A stretch of 64,000 nucleotides of DNA from Hippopus hippopus (lineage: Eukaryota > Mollusca > Bivalvia > Cardiida > Cardiidae): positions 46,822,311 through 46,886,310 of the forward strand of contig OX328106.1 in NCBI GenBank assembly GCA_946811185.2, in the 5' to 3' direction. Under the pieces are notes generated by a model. That model saw nothing but the letters and a program-made list of their open reading frames with translations. It searched no databases and was not told the DNA's origin. The translations under genes were made by a program, and so were the position numbers. This document shows, piece by piece, positions 63,983 to 64,000 of this stretch (the stretch's first letter is position 1; every line of letters starts with the position of its first letter).

Positions 63983-64000
63983 ACAAAAAGCTGGAATTTT

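Overview
The window is eukaryotic, AT-rich and almost wholly non-coding. I find no host protein-coding exon, rRNA or genuine tRNA gene. The repeat content (tRNA-headed SINEs with AATC-type tails, TTAA-flanked palindromic MITEs, a Helitron-like element with 165-bp central tandem repeats, palindromic elements with a GCCTGCGCAG core, and GGACGG-tailed repeats) points to a mollusc, most likely a heterodont bivalve. That placement is from recall of repeat styles, not a database match; species is not determinable. The window reads as intergenic or intronic DNA shaped by repeated waves of transposition.

The dominant component is a 229-bp element, here called M1, with about 70 recognisable copies or fragments covering roughly a fifth of the window. 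A complete copy reads TTAA, then CYCTTTACCA, a unique left arm, a central near-perfect palindrome of about 60 nt centred on CTGGTTACCAG or CTGGTAACCAG, a unique right arm, then TGGTAAAGRG and TTAA. A second TTAA-flanked family, M2 (about 212 bp), has ends like CCCTTATCCTGCTAA and a different central palindrome built on GATCAGACTGCAC. Both look like piggyBac-type (TTAA target, CCY-start) non-autonomous elements. Smaller families are M3 (ends ATATGAGCCATGCTC, GC-rich palindromic core), M4 (ends TGGCCTGCAACACGCG), M5 (ends GTATTCACYAACCATTC, central TTCTGATTGGCTAAACC palindrome), D (a roughly 430-bp unit followed by a long hairpin, two copies in opposite orientation) and H (inverted arrays of a GGAAAAAAAGTAACA unit). 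HL165 is the Helitron-like element, with one copy of 1.13 kb and one of 1.75 kb. S1 and S2 are tRNA-derived SINEs.

Layout. 1-4.2 kb: M1 copies, including an M1 in the second unit of a tandem duplication. 4.2-5.35 kb: HL165 copy 1 inside an M1. 5.4-9.9 kb: M1, M2 and SINEs with target duplications. 9.9-11.65 kb: HL165 copy 2 with a trimeric higher-order array. 12.7-24.3 kb: a dense M1 field, interrupted by a 1.05-kb decayed hAT-like transposon (17.8-18.84 kb) with a zinc-finger relic. 24.7 kb: a GT microsatellite. 25.7-27.2 kb: a 1.28-kb hAT-like element inside an M1. 29.2-30.05 kb: foldback H. 30.7-32.2 kb: a SINE split by a 1.25-kb hAT-like element that keeps a plausible first transposase exon. 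32.3-37.6 kb: M1 copies and D copy 1. 37.6-42.3 kb: M3, M4 and a SINE nested in another SINE. 42.3-50.9 kb: M2, M1, a Tc1/mariner transposase pseudogene and M5. 51-58.5 kb: full-length SINEs, M3, M1 and D copy 2. 59.6 kb: a pyrimidine microsatellite. 61-62 kb: a 5'-truncated LINE carrying the only long convincing coding segment. 63.2-64 kb: SINE, then M2 holding a nested M4.

No genes act together in a pathway here. The informative content is the nesting: M1 into D, M1 into M1 at internal TTAA sites, Helitron-like and hAT-like elements into M1, SINE into M1, hAT-like into SINE, SINE into SINE, and M4 into M2. Filled and empty sites inside the window fix the TTAA target duplication of M1 directly.
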